Of a stretch of DNA of 64,000 bases, positions 28,326 through 37,065 are shown piece by piece; positions within the stretch are counted from its first letter, which is position 1; each line of letters starts with the position of its first letter. The notes under the pieces are model-generated. The model searched no databases, had not been told where the DNA came from, and was given only the letters and a program-made list of their open reading frames with translations. The stretch covers positions 2,225,001 through 2,289,000 of the forward strand of contig NZ_CP018799.1 in assembly GCF_002795805.1 (NCBI RefSeq). The letters are read 5' to 3'. The translations under genes and the position numbers were made by a program. The stretch comes from Mariprofundus aestuarium. GTDB taxonomy: Bacteria > Pseudomonadota > Zetaproteobacteria > Mariprofundales > Mariprofundaceae.

Positions 28326-28395
28326 CAGCTCCCTTGGCCACACTATTTGTTCTGATTCTGTCCGGGCTGTTTTAAGCCAGCCACAGGGGGAGCTG
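28326..28395 (+). promoter_or_regulatory. leader with inverted repeat that can pair with the ribosome binding site
   Basis: CAGCTCCC at 28326-28333 can pair with GGGAGCTG at 28388-28395. The right arm overlaps the ribosome binding site GGGGGAG (28386-28392) of the CoA-binding protein gene (ATG at 28401). The 54-base interior holds a smaller GGCT/AGCC hairpin. If transcribed, this would sequester the ribosome binding site. The pairing was found by eye and not folded. Confidence 0.3.
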
Positions 28396-28400
28396 CCGCT

Positions 28401-28817
28401 ATGAACTGGTCAAATCCTGATGATGCAACCATCGCCCGCCTGCTGAAGGAGGCGAAAACAATCGCAGTTTACGGCTGCTCGCCGAAAGAGCATCGAACCA
28501 GCCACCAGATTGCCAGCTTCCTGATCAGCCGCGGTTATCGCGTCTACCCTGTACACCCAAAAGCGGTGACCACCCTCGGACAGAAAGCCTACCCGGACCT
28601 CGCCTCAATCCCTGAGCACATTGATATCGTCAATGTCTTTCGCCGAGCTGAGTTTACACCGGAAGTTGCTAGACAGGCTGTAGCGATCGGAGCGGGGGCC
28701 TTGTGGCTGCAACAGGGCATCATCAACCCGGAGAGCTGGAAGATCGCCACCGATGCAGGGCTGCCCTGTCTGATGGATAGCTGCATTGCCGTGATGCACC
28801 AGCTACTGGTGAGATAA
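28401..28817 (+). CDS. CoA-binding domain protein (YccU family)
   Basis: 138 residues, a single Rossmann-like CoA_binding_2 domain. Typical segments are TIAVYGCSPKEHRTSHQIASFL, GYRVYPVHPK, DIVNVFRRAEFTPEVARQAV and ALWLQQGIIN, followed by a conserved Asp-Ser-Cys near MDSCIAVMHQ. Family members bind CoA-type nucleotides; the physiological role is unknown. The gene starts with a GGGGGAG ribosome binding site. Confidence 0.9.
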   Translation: MNWSNPDDATIARLLKEAKTIAVYGCSPKEHRTSHQIASFLISRGYRVYPVHPKAVTTLGQKAYPDLASIPEHIDIVNVFRRAEFTPEVARQAVAIGAGALWLQQGIINPESWKIATDAGLPCLMDSCIAVMHQLLVR

Positions 28818-28894
28818 CCACCCACGGTAACAACCACGACAATATTGGCCTGTATATGCTATAGTTGGAACGGTGATTCACAAAGGAGGCCCGT

Positions 28895-29446
28895 ATGAAA
28901 ACAACAACTATTCGATTTGGCATGCTCTGCCTAGCGTTAAGCCTGCTATGCCTGCCTGCTGCAGCCAGTGCAGCAAGCAAGCAGGAGATTAATGCCAAGG
29001 TCACATCAACCATGACCACATTCTACTCCCAGGTGAAGTCGGGCAAAGAGCTGGCCAATAAGGCCGTTGCCATCCTGGTCTTCCCTGAGGTATTCAAGGC
29101 CGGCATCGGCATCGGCGGTGAATATGGGGAGGGCGCCATGCTTGAGGGTGGAAAAACCACCGGTTACTACAACACAGCCGCCGCTTCGATCGGCTTCCAG
29201 CTGGGCGCCCAGATGAAATCGCAGGTCATCATGTTTATGACCCGGGATGCGCTGAAGGGCTTCAAATCCAGCGATGGCTGGAAAGCGGGAGTAGATGGCA
29301 GCGTTGCCCTAGTCACCATCGGTGCCGGCGGCGATATCGATACCAATACGATCAAGGACCCGATTATCGGCTTCATCTTTTCCAATAAAGGGCTGATGTA
29401 CAACCTCACCTTTGAAGGCTCAAAGATCACCAAACTCGATAAGTAG
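28895..29446 (+). CDS. secreted SYLF (Ysc84) domain lipid-binding protein
   Basis: 183 residues. The signal peptide ends at about residue 26 (AASA, then ASKQ). The mature protein matches the SYLF/DUF500 pattern: ANKAVAILVFPEVFKAGIGIGGEYGEGAM, GYYNTAAASIGFQLGAQ and a glycine-rich C-terminal half with FSNKGLMYNLTFEG. SYLF domains bind phosphoinositides in eukaryotes; the bacterial role is unknown, probably in the envelope. A strong AAAGGAGG lies upstream of the ATG. Confidence 0.88.
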   Translation: MKTTTIRFGMLCLALSLLCLPAAASAASKQEINAKVTSTMTTFYSQVKSGKELANKAVAILVFPEVFKAGIGIGGEYGEGAMLEGGKTTGYYNTAAASIGFQLGAQMKSQVIMFMTRDALKGFKSSDGWKAGVDGSVALVTIGAGGDIDTNTIKDPIIGFIFSNKGLMYNLTFEGSKITKLDK

Positions 29447-29505
29447 GATCCTTTCACAGGGGTCGTGCCCCTGTTGCTTTACCCGGCGACCGCTACAATC
29501 GGCAC

Positions 29506-30591
29506 ATGCGAATCCTGCTTCTTTCCGCCTACGATGCAGCCAGCCACCGTCAATGGCGGCAAGGCCTTACCCAACACCTGCCCGAATACAAATGGAGTGT
29601 CCTGACACTGCCGCCCCGTTTTTATTCATGGCGAGTCCGCGGCAACACCTTCTCATGGCTGGCCGAACAGCAGCAGGTGCTGGATGCGCCATACGACCTG
29701 ATCCTCGCCACATCAATGGTGGATCTCGCCACCCTTCGCGGCATCGTTCCCAAACTGGCTGCAACACCTGCCATCCTCTATTTCCATGAGAACCAGTTCG
29801 CCTATCCGGAGTCAGGCCATGCCCACCCGAGTGTGGAGGCGCAGATCACCTCCATCTATTCAGGGCTTGCCGCAGACCGGATCGCCTTCAACTCAGCATA
29901 TAATCGCGACAGCTTTCTCGCCGGCGCTAGGGCACTGATAAAGAAGATGCCCGATCATGCCCCACTCGCCCTGCTCGATCAGCTTGGCGAAAAGAGCCGG
30001 ATTCTACCGGTGCCTCTAGATGAGTCCTGCTTTGAGACCCGCAAAAAAGAAGAGGGCGCGCCACTAACCCTGCTGTGGAACCATCGCTGGGAGTATGACA
30101 AAGGCCCTGACCGGCTTCATCTGCTGCTGCAGAAACTTGAAACTGCGCAACTGGAGTTCCGCATTCACATCATCGGCCAGCAGTTCAGAATATACCCGGA
30201 GATATTCGATGCCATACGTTCGCAATTCCCGCACAGAATCGGCGCGTGGGGTTTTATCGAGGATCGCATCGCCTATCTCGATATCCTGCGAAATTCTGAT
30301 ATCGCAATGTCAACCGCGCTGCACGATTTTCAGGGCGTGGCACTGCTTGAGGCAACCGCCTGCGGTGCATCCCCGGTTGCCCCGAACCGGCTCGCTTATC
30401 CTGAATTCATCCCGGCCAGCCATCTGGTCGCATCGTTCAACGATGACCCCGATCGGGAGGCTGCGGCAATGGCGACGAGAATTATCTCCCTCGCCGACCA
30501 GAGAGAAGAGAAGGCTATCGATATATCTCATCTGGCATGGCTCCAAATGGTGAAGCCATACCGCAATATGATTGAATCAATTCTGGCCTGA
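29506..30591 (+). CDS. queuosine-tRNA mannosyltransferase-like glycosyltransferase (DUF3524)
   Basis: 361 residues, GT-B fold. The N-terminal half is the DUF3524 type: LLLSAYDAASHRQWRQGL, LPPRFYSWRVRGN, ILYFHENQFAYP and FNSAYNRDSFL. The C-terminal half is a glycosyltransferase group 1-like domain with LLWNHRWEYDKGPDRL and LHDFQGVALLEATACG. The human relative GTDC1 is the tRNA-queuosine alpha-mannosyltransferase. Bacterial members are presumed to act similarly, but that is inference. The gene ends three bases before the convergent nnrU gene. Confidence 0.8.
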   Translation: MRILLLSAYDAASHRQWRQGLTQHLPEYKWSVLTLPPRFYSWRVRGNTFSWLAEQQQVLDAPYDLILATSMVDLATLRGIVPKLAATPAILYFHENQFAYPESGHAHPSVEAQITSIYSGLAADRIAFNSAYNRDSFLAGARALIKKMPDHAPLALLDQLGEKSRILPVPLDESCFETRKKEEGAPLTLLWNHRWEYDKGPDRLHLLLQKLETAQLEFRIHIIGQQFRIYPEIFDAIRSQFPHRIGAWGFIEDRIAYLDILRNSDIAMSTALHDFQGVALLEATACGASPVAPNRLAYPEFIPASHLVASFNDDPDREAAAMATRIISLADQREEKAIDISHLAWLQMVKPYRNMIESILA

Positions 30592-30594
30592 GCC

Positions 30595-31152
30595 CTATGC
30601 CATCAGAGAAATGCCGGTGAAGTGGGCATGCATCATCATCAGGGCGACATAGATGAGCGAGCTCACCACCAGGGCGATACCATCTTGCATCAGCGAGATC
30701 TTATTGCCGGCTGGCCTCGCACCTCGCTGGTTGGCTGAGGCCATAGCAAACAGTGCATAGGTCAGGAAAGAGCCAAAAAGCAGTAGCGATGCAGCATCGC
30801 CATTGGCGAACAGGTGACCCACCGACCAGAAGGTAATCCCCCAGAGCATGGGATGGGCAGTGACCCGCCTGAAGCTCGTTTCCAGCTTGAATGAAACCAT
30901 TGATACAATCGCAAACAGCATCAGCAGCCCGGTCACATGCATACCCCATGACGGCGGCTCATAGAACTCGATGAACTCAGCACTGCCCTTTCCGGTGACA
31001 ATCAGCGCAAGGCCAGCCATTGAAATCAGGGCAAAGCCCACCTTGTAACCGTTCTCCCCGATCCTGCCGACCAGCAACTCTCGCAGTGACACCTTTGCTG
31101 GAATCAGGTGTATGCCAATAAAGACAATCAGACCGGCAATTAACAATTCCAT
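30595..31152 (-). CDS. NnrU family membrane protein
   Basis: 185 residues with five or six hydrophobic segments. The family signature is visible: RRVTAHPMLWGITFWSVGHL followed by ANGDAASLLLFGSFL. NnrU was first described in nitrite/nitric oxide metabolism of denitrifiers, but the family is broader (NnrU/MAPEG-like) and no denitrification genes are in this window, so a role in nitrogen oxide metabolism should not be assumed. Confidence 0.85.
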   Translation of the reverse strand: MELLIAGLIVFIGIHLIPAKVSLRELLVGRIGENGYKVGFALISMAGLALIVTGKGSAEFIEFYEPPSWGMHVTGLLMLFAIVSMVSFKLETSFRRVTAHPMLWGITFWSVGHLFANGDAASLLLFGSFLTYALFAMASANQRGARPAGNKISLMQDGIALVVSSLIYVALMMMHAHFTGISLMA

Positions 31153-31244
31153 ATGACAGTTACCCCTTCCCTTGTATTCATCAGCTTGGAAACGTTATGG
31201 TTTCCGCGTTAATGTAATATGAAAACAGGAAAAAGGTACCCCAT

Positions 31245-31658
31245 ATGATGCAACGCCCTCGATCCCTGCTGATCATGGTATTCGCCCTGCTTGCAGCCTG
31301 CTCGCTGGAGAGTGGCGCCCCTGCCATCTCACAGCAGCAGCTTCTGGATACGATCAATGGCGGGGAAGACATCCTCATCCTCGACGTACGCACTGCTGGA
31401 GAATATTCGGAGGGCTTTATTCCCGGAGCTAAACATTTTGACCACCGGGAGATAGCAGCGCGACTGCATGAGATTTCCGATTATAAGCAGCGCCCCGTTG
31501 TCGTTTACTGCCTCTCCGGCATGCGGGCGGTAATGGTAGAATCGACTCTGATGGAAAACGGTTTTGATCGCTTATTGCATCTGCAGGGCGACTGGTCCGC
31601 GTGGCAAAAAGGCAACCTGCCTATCACAAAACCCGGCGAAAATAGCGCTCAACTGTGA
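31245..31658 (+). CDS. rhodanese-domain lipoprotein
   Basis: 137 residues. The N-terminus has a lipoprotein signal with lipobox LLAAC (Cys at residue 19), so the mature protein is anchored to a membrane outside the cytoplasm. The rest is a single rhodanese domain: ILDVRTAGEYSEGFIPGAKHF and the active-site loop VVYCLSGMRA, with Cys in place. It probably transfers or binds sulfane sulfur in the periplasm. The ATG at 31245 is preceded by AAAAGGT. Confidence 0.9.
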   Translation: MMQRPRSLLIMVFALLAACSLESGAPAISQQQLLDTINGGEDILILDVRTAGEYSEGFIPGAKHFDHREIAARLHEISDYKQRPVVVYCLSGMRAVMVESTLMENGFDRLLHLQGDWSAWQKGNLPITKPGENSAQL

Positions 31659-31736
31659 GTACTCTTCCTCAACAATTTAGATTATAGTTTCGGCCTTTAT
31701 AGCTGGACGAATATATCTGACTAAGAGAGCAGCCCT

Positions 31737-33386
31737 ATGAGTTCTAATAAATACATGACAGGCAGTCTTGACCTGACCAAACACGATACCGGCACCGGTG
31801 CCCACCGCTCACGCAAACCGGTATATATGGATTTCCTGCCACCATGTAATCATGCATGTCCTGCTGGCGAGGATATCCAGGCCTGGCTGGCTCTGGCTCA
31901 GGCCGGCGAGTATGAAGCTGCCTGGCAGAAACTATTGGAGAACAACCCCTTCCCCGCCATCCACGGTCGTGTCTGTTACCACCCGTGCGAAACCGCGTGT
32001 AATCGTAACTATACAGATGACACAGTAAGTATTCATGCCGTCGAGCGCTTCCTTGGCGATCTGGCGATGGAGAAGGGGTGGAAGCCTGAGTTCACTGCAC
32101 CTCCGGGAGGCAAGCGCGTACTGATTATCGGCGCGGGCCCATCCGGACTCTCTGCAGCCTACCACCTGATTCGCCTTGGTCATGAAGTAGAGATCCGTGA
32201 AGCTGGCCCGTTTGCCGGTGGCATGATCCATTTCGGCATTCCGGCCTACCGCATGCCACGCAAGGAGCTCAACCAGGAGATTCAGCGTGTCGTGGATATG
32301 GGTGCCAAGATCGTTCTCGATTGCCGTGTTGATGATATCGAAGCAGCCAAGGCTGAAGGCGGTTTTGATGCCGTATTCGTTGCTGTGGGTGCCCACCTGA
32401 GCAAGAACATTGAGATTCCAAGCCGGGATGCGCGCAAGATGATGGATGCGGTCAGCTTCCTTAAAAGCGTCGAACACGGCGAAGACCTGCAGCTGGGTCG
32501 CAGGGTGGCGGTTTACGGCGGCGGTAACACAGCCATGGATGCTGCACGTACTGCCAAGCGCCTCGGTGCGGAAGAGGCGGTGATCATCTATCGCCGTGAC
32601 CGTGCCAGCATGCCAGCGCATGATTTTGAGGCCGATGAGGCGATCGAAGAGGGTGTGAAGATCAACTGGCTGCGCACCATCAAAGAGATCGACTGCACCA
32701 CCATGACCGTTGAGGTGATGGAACTGGATGAGAATGGTCGTCCGCAACCTACAGGCAAAACAGAAACGCTGGAGACCGACGCACTGATTATGGCCGTGGG
32801 TCAGGATACCGATACCGGTTTCCTGAAAAAGGTTGAAGGCATTGAATTTAACTGGGACGGCACGGTAGTCGTCGGCCCGAATATGATGACAGGAGCCGAT
32901 GGTGTATTCGCCGGCGGCGACATGGTGCCATCTGAACGCTCGGTCACCATTGCAACTGGCCACGGCAAGAAGGCTGCCCGCTACATCAATGCATGGTTGC
33001 GTGGCGATATCTACGAACCTGCTGCCAAACACCCGATTGTTGAGCACGACAAACTGCAGCTCTGGTACAGCACCGAAGCATCCAAGCGTTCACAGGGCGA
33101 ACTCTCGCCGGAAGATCGCCTTGGTGGCTTCCAGGAGATTCTGCAGGGATACAGTGAAAAAGAGGCGCTGTTTGAGGCCAAACGATGCCTATCATGCGGC
33201 AACTGCTTTGAATGCGACGGCTGCTACGGATCCTGCCCGGAAGATGCGATCATTAAGCTGGGCAAGGGTAAACGCTACGAATACGACTACGACAAATGCA
33301 CCGGTTGCGCCTCCTGTTTTGAGCAGTGCCCGTGCCACGCCATTGAGATGGTCAAGGAAGATGTTGTAAGTGCAGGTCAGGAATAA
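31737..33386 (+). CDS. FAD/NAD(P) oxidoreductase with 4Fe-4S domains (GltD-like), paired with PFOR
   Basis: 549 residues. Order: N-terminal GltB/D-type Fe-S domain with CNHACPAGEDI and VCYHPCETACNR (about 37-90), FAD-binding domain (VLIIGAGPSGLSAAY, about 127-142), NAD(P)-binding domain (VAVYGGGNTAMDAARTA), then a C-terminal two-cluster ferredoxin domain with CLSCGNCFECDGCYGSCP and CTGCASCFEQCP. It resembles the small subunit of glutamate synthase extended by a ferredoxin. No glutamate synthase large subunit is near. It ends 2 bases before the pyruvate:ferredoxin oxidoreductase gene, so it likely exchanges electrons between ferredoxin and NAD(P)H for that enzyme. The electron route is inference. 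Confidence 0.85.
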   Translation: MSSNKYMTGSLDLTKHDTGTGAHRSRKPVYMDFLPPCNHACPAGEDIQAWLALAQAGEYEAAWQKLLENNPFPAIHGRVCYHPCETACNRNYTDDTVSIHAVERFLGDLAMEKGWKPEFTAPPGGKRVLIIGAGPSGLSAAYHLIRLGHEVEIREAGPFAGGMIHFGIPAYRMPRKELNQEIQRVVDMGAKIVLDCRVDDIEAAKAEGGFDAVFVAVGAHLSKNIEIPSRDARKMMDAVSFLKSVEHGEDLQLGRRVAVYGGGNTAMDAARTAKRLGAEEAVIIYRRDRASMPAHDFEADEAIEEGVKINWLRTIKEIDCTTMTVEVMELDENGRPQPTGKTETLETDALIMAVGQDTDTGFLKKVEGIEFNWDGTVVVGPNMMTGADGVFAGGDMVPSERSVTIATGHGKKAARYINAWLRGDIYEPAAKHPIVEHDKLQLWYSTEASKRSQGELSPEDRLGGFQEILQGYSEKEALFEAKRCLSCGNCFECDGCYGSCPEDAIIKLGKGKRYEYDYDKCTGCASCFEQCPCHAIEMVKEDVVSAGQE

Positions 33387-33388
33387 GG

Positions 33389-36300
33389 GTGGGTAACGAC
33401 ACGATGACTGAGAAGAATAAAGCCAAACAGATTACTTGTGACGGCGGCACCGCCGTTGCCCATATCGCCTACCGGGTAAACGAGGTCTGCTCGATCTATC
33501 CGATTACCCCCTCTTCCGACATGTCCGAGCTATGCGACGAGTGGGCTGCTCAGGGTAAACCGAACATCTGGGGACAGGTTCCCGAAGTCATCGAGCTGCA
33601 GTCCGAGGGTGGCGCTGCCGGCACCGCACATGGTGCGCTACAGACCGGCGCGCTGACCACCACCTTCACTGCATCCCAGGGCTTACTGTTGATGATCCCG
33701 AACATGTACAAGATCGCCGGTGAGTTGACCTCAACCGTATTCCATATCGCTGCCCGTTCACTGGCTACGCAGGCGCTATCGATCTTCGGCGACCATCAGG
33801 ATGTGATGGCAGCCCGCTCCACCGGTTTTGCTGTACTCTCCTCTGCTTCTGTTCAGGAAGCGCATGATGCAGCTCTGATCGCACATGCCGCCACACTCAA
33901 AGCACGCGTGCCATTCATGAACTTCTTCGATGGTTTCCGCACCTCGCACGAGATCAACAAAATCAGCCTGATCTCCGATGATCAGATCAGGGCAATGATT
34001 GATGATGAGCTGGTTTTCGCCCATCGCCGCCGCGCTCTAAATCCGGACAACCCGTTTATTCGCGGCACTGCGCAGAACCCGGATGTTTACTTTCAGGGCC
34101 GTGAAAGCTCCAACTCGTTTTACAATGCGGTGCCTGGCATTGTACAGGATACGATGGATCAGCTCGCCGGGCTGACCGGTCGCCAGTATCACCTGTTTGA
34201 CTACTTCGGTGCAGATGATGCCGAGCATGTAATTATCATCATGGGTTCCGGCACAGAAACGGTTGAAGAGACTATCAAGGTTCTCAACGCCCAGGGCGCC
34301 AAGCTTGGCGTCATCAATGTGCGGCTCTTCCGTCCATTTTCCCGACAGCACCTGATTGCAGCGCTGCCTGCAACAGTGAAAAAGATCGCCGTACTTGACC
34401 GCACCAAAGAGCCGGGCGCCTATGGTGAACCGCTCTATCAGGATGTAATGGCATCACTCTCCGAATCGGTAATGATCGGTGAACTGGCTGCACTGCCAAG
34501 GGTAGTTGGTGGCCGCTACGGCCTCTCCTCCAAGGAGTTTACACCGGCCATGGTCAAGGCTGTGTTCGAGGAGCTGACCAGTGAGACCCCGAAAAACGGC
34601 TTCACTATCGGTATCAACGATGATGTGACCCATACCAGCCTTACCTACGATCGCAGCTTCAACATTGAACCTGAAAATGTAACCCGCGCCCTCTTCTTTG
34701 GGCTGGGTTCTGACGGCACCGTTTCAGCCAACAAGAACAGCATCAAGATTATTGGTGAGAACACCCCATTGAACTGCCAGGGTTATTTCGTTTACGACTC
34801 CAAGAAGGCGGGGTCACAGACCGTTTCACATCTGCGCTTCGGTTCCGATCCGATCCGTGCGCCCTACCTTGTGGATTCAGCCAACTTTATCGCATGTCAC
34901 AAGGCCACCTTCATCACGCAGGTAGATATGCTGGATAAAGCAGCGCAAAATGGCGTATTCCTTCTTAACAGCCCGACAGCAGCTGATCAGATATGGGATG
35001 AACTTCCGAAGCCTGTACAGCAGACCATTATCGACAAAAATATCGATTTCTATGTGATTGATGCCTCGACCGTAGCCCGAAATGCAGGCATGGGCCGCCG
35101 CATCAATACCATCATGCAGACCTGTTTCTTCGCCCTATCCGGTGTACTGCCGCGTGATGAAGCGATTGCCCAGATTAAAGTTGCCATTGAGAAGACCTAT
35201 GCCCGCAAAGGCATGAATGTGGTTGAACAGAACTTCAAGGCGGTCGATGCCGCCCTTGATCACCTGCACAAGGTGGAGACGCCAGCCACAGCATCCAGCC
35301 AGCGTCTCATGGACCTGATGGTGCCGCCACAGGCGCCTGAGTTCATCCAGAATGTGATTGCACCGATGCTGGCGGGCAAGGGTGATGATCTGCCTGTCTC
35401 CATGATTCCGGTGGATGGCACCTACCCTTCAGGTTCTGCGCAGTGGGAGAAGCGCAACATCTCCGACTTCGTGCCCAAGTGGGAGCCTGATGTCTGCATC
35501 CAGTGCGGCAACTGCAGTTTCGTTTGCCCGCATAGTGTGATCCGAGCCAAATTCTACCATGAGGATCACCTTGAAAATGCCCATGAGGGCTTCCCTTCCG
35601 CACCAGTATCAGCACGCGGCTTCCCTGAAACCCGCTATACGCTGGAGATCTATCAGGAAGACTGTACCGGCTGTGAAATGTGCGTACATGCATGCCCGGC
35701 ATTTGATTTGACCGATGAAACCAAAACACGTAAAGCGATCAACATGACGCCAAAAGCGCCAATGTTGGAGCAGGGCATCAAGGATGTTGAGTTCTTTGAA
35801 ACCATCCCCTACAACGATCGCGGCACCATTGACTACTCATCCGTTCGCGGCGCCCAGTTCCTTGAGCCACTGTTTGAGTTCTCCGGTGCATGTTCAGGCT
35901 GTGGTGAAACGCCTTATGTACGCCTGCTGACCCAGCTCTTCGGACCACGTCTGCTGGTTGCCAATGCCACCGGCTGCTCCTCGATCTATGGCGGCAACCT
36001 GCCTGCCACACCGTGGACAAAGAACAAAGACGGACGCGGCCCGGCTTGGTCGAACTCACTATTCGAGGACAATGCCGAGTTCGGCCTGGGCATGCGTATT
36101 GCCGCTGACCAGCACACGCACATGGCCATGCAGCAACTGCAGGGGTTGAGTGAGTATTTCGATGCTTCTTTCATTGATGAGATCATCAATGCGGACCAGA
36201 GCATCGGCTCCGGGATTACCCAGCAGCGTGAACGCGTTGAAAAACTGAAGCTGGTCCTTGAAGGGATCGACGATCCGCGTGCCAAGAACCTGTTGACCGT

Positions 36301-36988
36301 GGTCAACCATCTGGTTCGTCGCAGCGTCTGGCTGGTCGGTGGTGATGGTTGGGCGTATGATATTGGCTCCGCAGGACTGGATCATGCACTGGCATCAGGT
36401 CGCAACATCAATGTGCTCGTACTCGACACTGAGGTCTACTCCAATACCGGCGGCCAAGCTTCCAAATCGACACCTATCGGTGCCACTGCGAAGTTCGCAT
36501 CGGCGGGTAAACCGGTTGGCAAGAAGGATCTGGCGCTGCAGGCAATCTCCTACGGCAATGTTTACGTTGCCCGAGTCGCTATGGGTGGCAATCCGCAGCA
36601 GACACTGCTGGCGATGCGTGAGGCAGAGGATTACCCAGGCCCATCCATCATTCTCGCCTACAGCCACTGTATTGCACACGGCATTGATATGACTCAGGGA
36701 CTGCATCAGCAGGATATGGCGGTTGCTTCCGGTTACTGGCCATTGATTCGTTACAATCCAATGTTGCGCCAGGCTGGTAAGAGACCGTTTGTATTAGACT
36801 CGCCAACACCAACGATGAAAGTAAGGGATTACGCCTACACCGAGATGCGCTACAAGCTGCTGCAGCGCAGTCACCCTGAAGAGGCTGAACGCCTGATGGG
36901 ACTGGCTCAGGAGTCAGCTGATCTGCGCTGGGCCACCTACGAACATATGGCCCAACAGGACCCATCGGAATTCCAACCTATGGAGTAA
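33389..36988 (+). CDS. nifJ: pyruvate:ferredoxin (flavodoxin) oxidoreductase
   Basis: 1199 residues, the fused single-chain PFOR. Order: pyrimidine-binding N-terminal domain with IYPITPSSDMSE, transketolase C-like and gamma domains, two-cluster ferredoxin domain (C703 in CIQCGNCSFVCP, then CTGCEMCVHACP), and TPP-binding domain with ACSGCGETPYVRLL, NATGCSSIYGG and GDGWAYDIG, plus NTGGQASKSTPIG. The enzyme converts pyruvate and CoA to acetyl-CoA, CO2 and reduced ferredoxin, or the reverse. PFORs are usually oxygen-sensitive. GTG at 33389 follows the upstream stop by 2 bases, with AGGA upstream; an ATG at 33404 is the alternative start. Confidence 0.95.
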   Translation: MGNDTMTEKNKAKQITCDGGTAVAHIAYRVNEVCSIYPITPSSDMSELCDEWAAQGKPNIWGQVPEVIELQSEGGAAGTAHGALQTGALTTTFTASQGLLLMIPNMYKIAGELTSTVFHIAARSLATQALSIFGDHQDVMAARSTGFAVLSSASVQEAHDAALIAHAATLKARVPFMNFFDGFRTSHEINKISLISDDQIRAMIDDELVFAHRRRALNPDNPFIRGTAQNPDVYFQGRESSNSFYNAVPGIVQDTMDQLAGLTGRQYHLFDYFGADDAEHVIIIMGSGTETVEETIKVLNAQGAKLGVINVRLFRPFSRQHLIAALPATVKKIAVLDRTKEPGAYGEPLYQDVMASLSESVMIGELAALPRVVGGRYGLSSKEFTPAMVKAVFEELTSETPKNGFTIGINDDVTHTSLTYDRSFNIEPENVTRALFFGLGSDGTVSANKNSIKIIGENTPLNCQGYFVYDSKKAGSQTVSHLRFGSDPIRAPYLVDSANFIACHKATFITQVDMLDKAAQNGVFLLNSPTAADQIWDELPKPVQQTIIDKNIDFYVIDASTVARNAGMGRRINTIMQTCFFALSGVLPRDEAIAQIKVAIEKTYARKGMNVVEQNFKAVDAALDHLHKVETPATASSQRLMDLMVPPQAPEFIQNVIAPMLAGKGDDLPVSMIPVDGTYPSGSAQWEKRNISDFVPKWEPDVCIQCGNCSFVCPHSVIRAKFYHEDHLENAHEGFPSAPVSARGFPETRYTLEIYQEDCTGCEMCVHACPAFDLTDETKTRKAINMTPKAPMLEQGIKDVEFFETIPYNDRGTIDYSSVRGAQFLEPLFEFSGACSGCGETPYVRLLTQLFGPRLLVANATGCSSIYGGNLPATPWTKNKDGRGPAWSNSLFEDNAEFGLGMRIAADQHTHMAMQQLQGLSEYFDASFIDEIINADQSIGSGITQQRERVEKLKLVLEGIDDPRAKNLLTVVNHLVRRSVWLVGGDGWAYDIGSAGLDHALASGRNINVLVLDTEVYSNTGGQASKSTPIGATAKFASAGKPVGKKDLALQAISYGNVYVARVAMGGNPQQTLLAMREAEDYPGPSIILAYSHCIAHGIDMTQGLHQQDMAVASGYWPLIRYNPMLRQAGKRPFVLDSPTPTMKVRDYAYTEMRYKLLQRSHPEEAERLMGLAQESADLRWATYEHMAQQDPSEFQPME

Positions 36989-37000
36989 ATCAGGAACATG

Positions 37001-37018
37001 TCCCCGGCATGCCGGGGA
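37001..37018 (+). terminator. GC-rich palindrome after the PFOR gene
   Basis: TCCCCGGCATGCCGGGGA is a perfect 18-base palindrome 12 bases after the PFOR stop, followed by TACTGTTTTG. It fits a weak intrinsic terminator or an mRNA 3' end stabiliser that lets some transcription pass to sthA. Confidence 0.6.
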
Positions 37019-37065
37019 TACTGTTTTGCATTTCGCGCTGAAACACGGCTAAACAGGAGAACACC

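Noticed and set aside
31932-33047. 371-residue frame on the reverse strand
   Set aside because: It lies wholly antisense to the FAD/Fe-S oxidoreductase gene, which has clear motifs; the reverse product has none.
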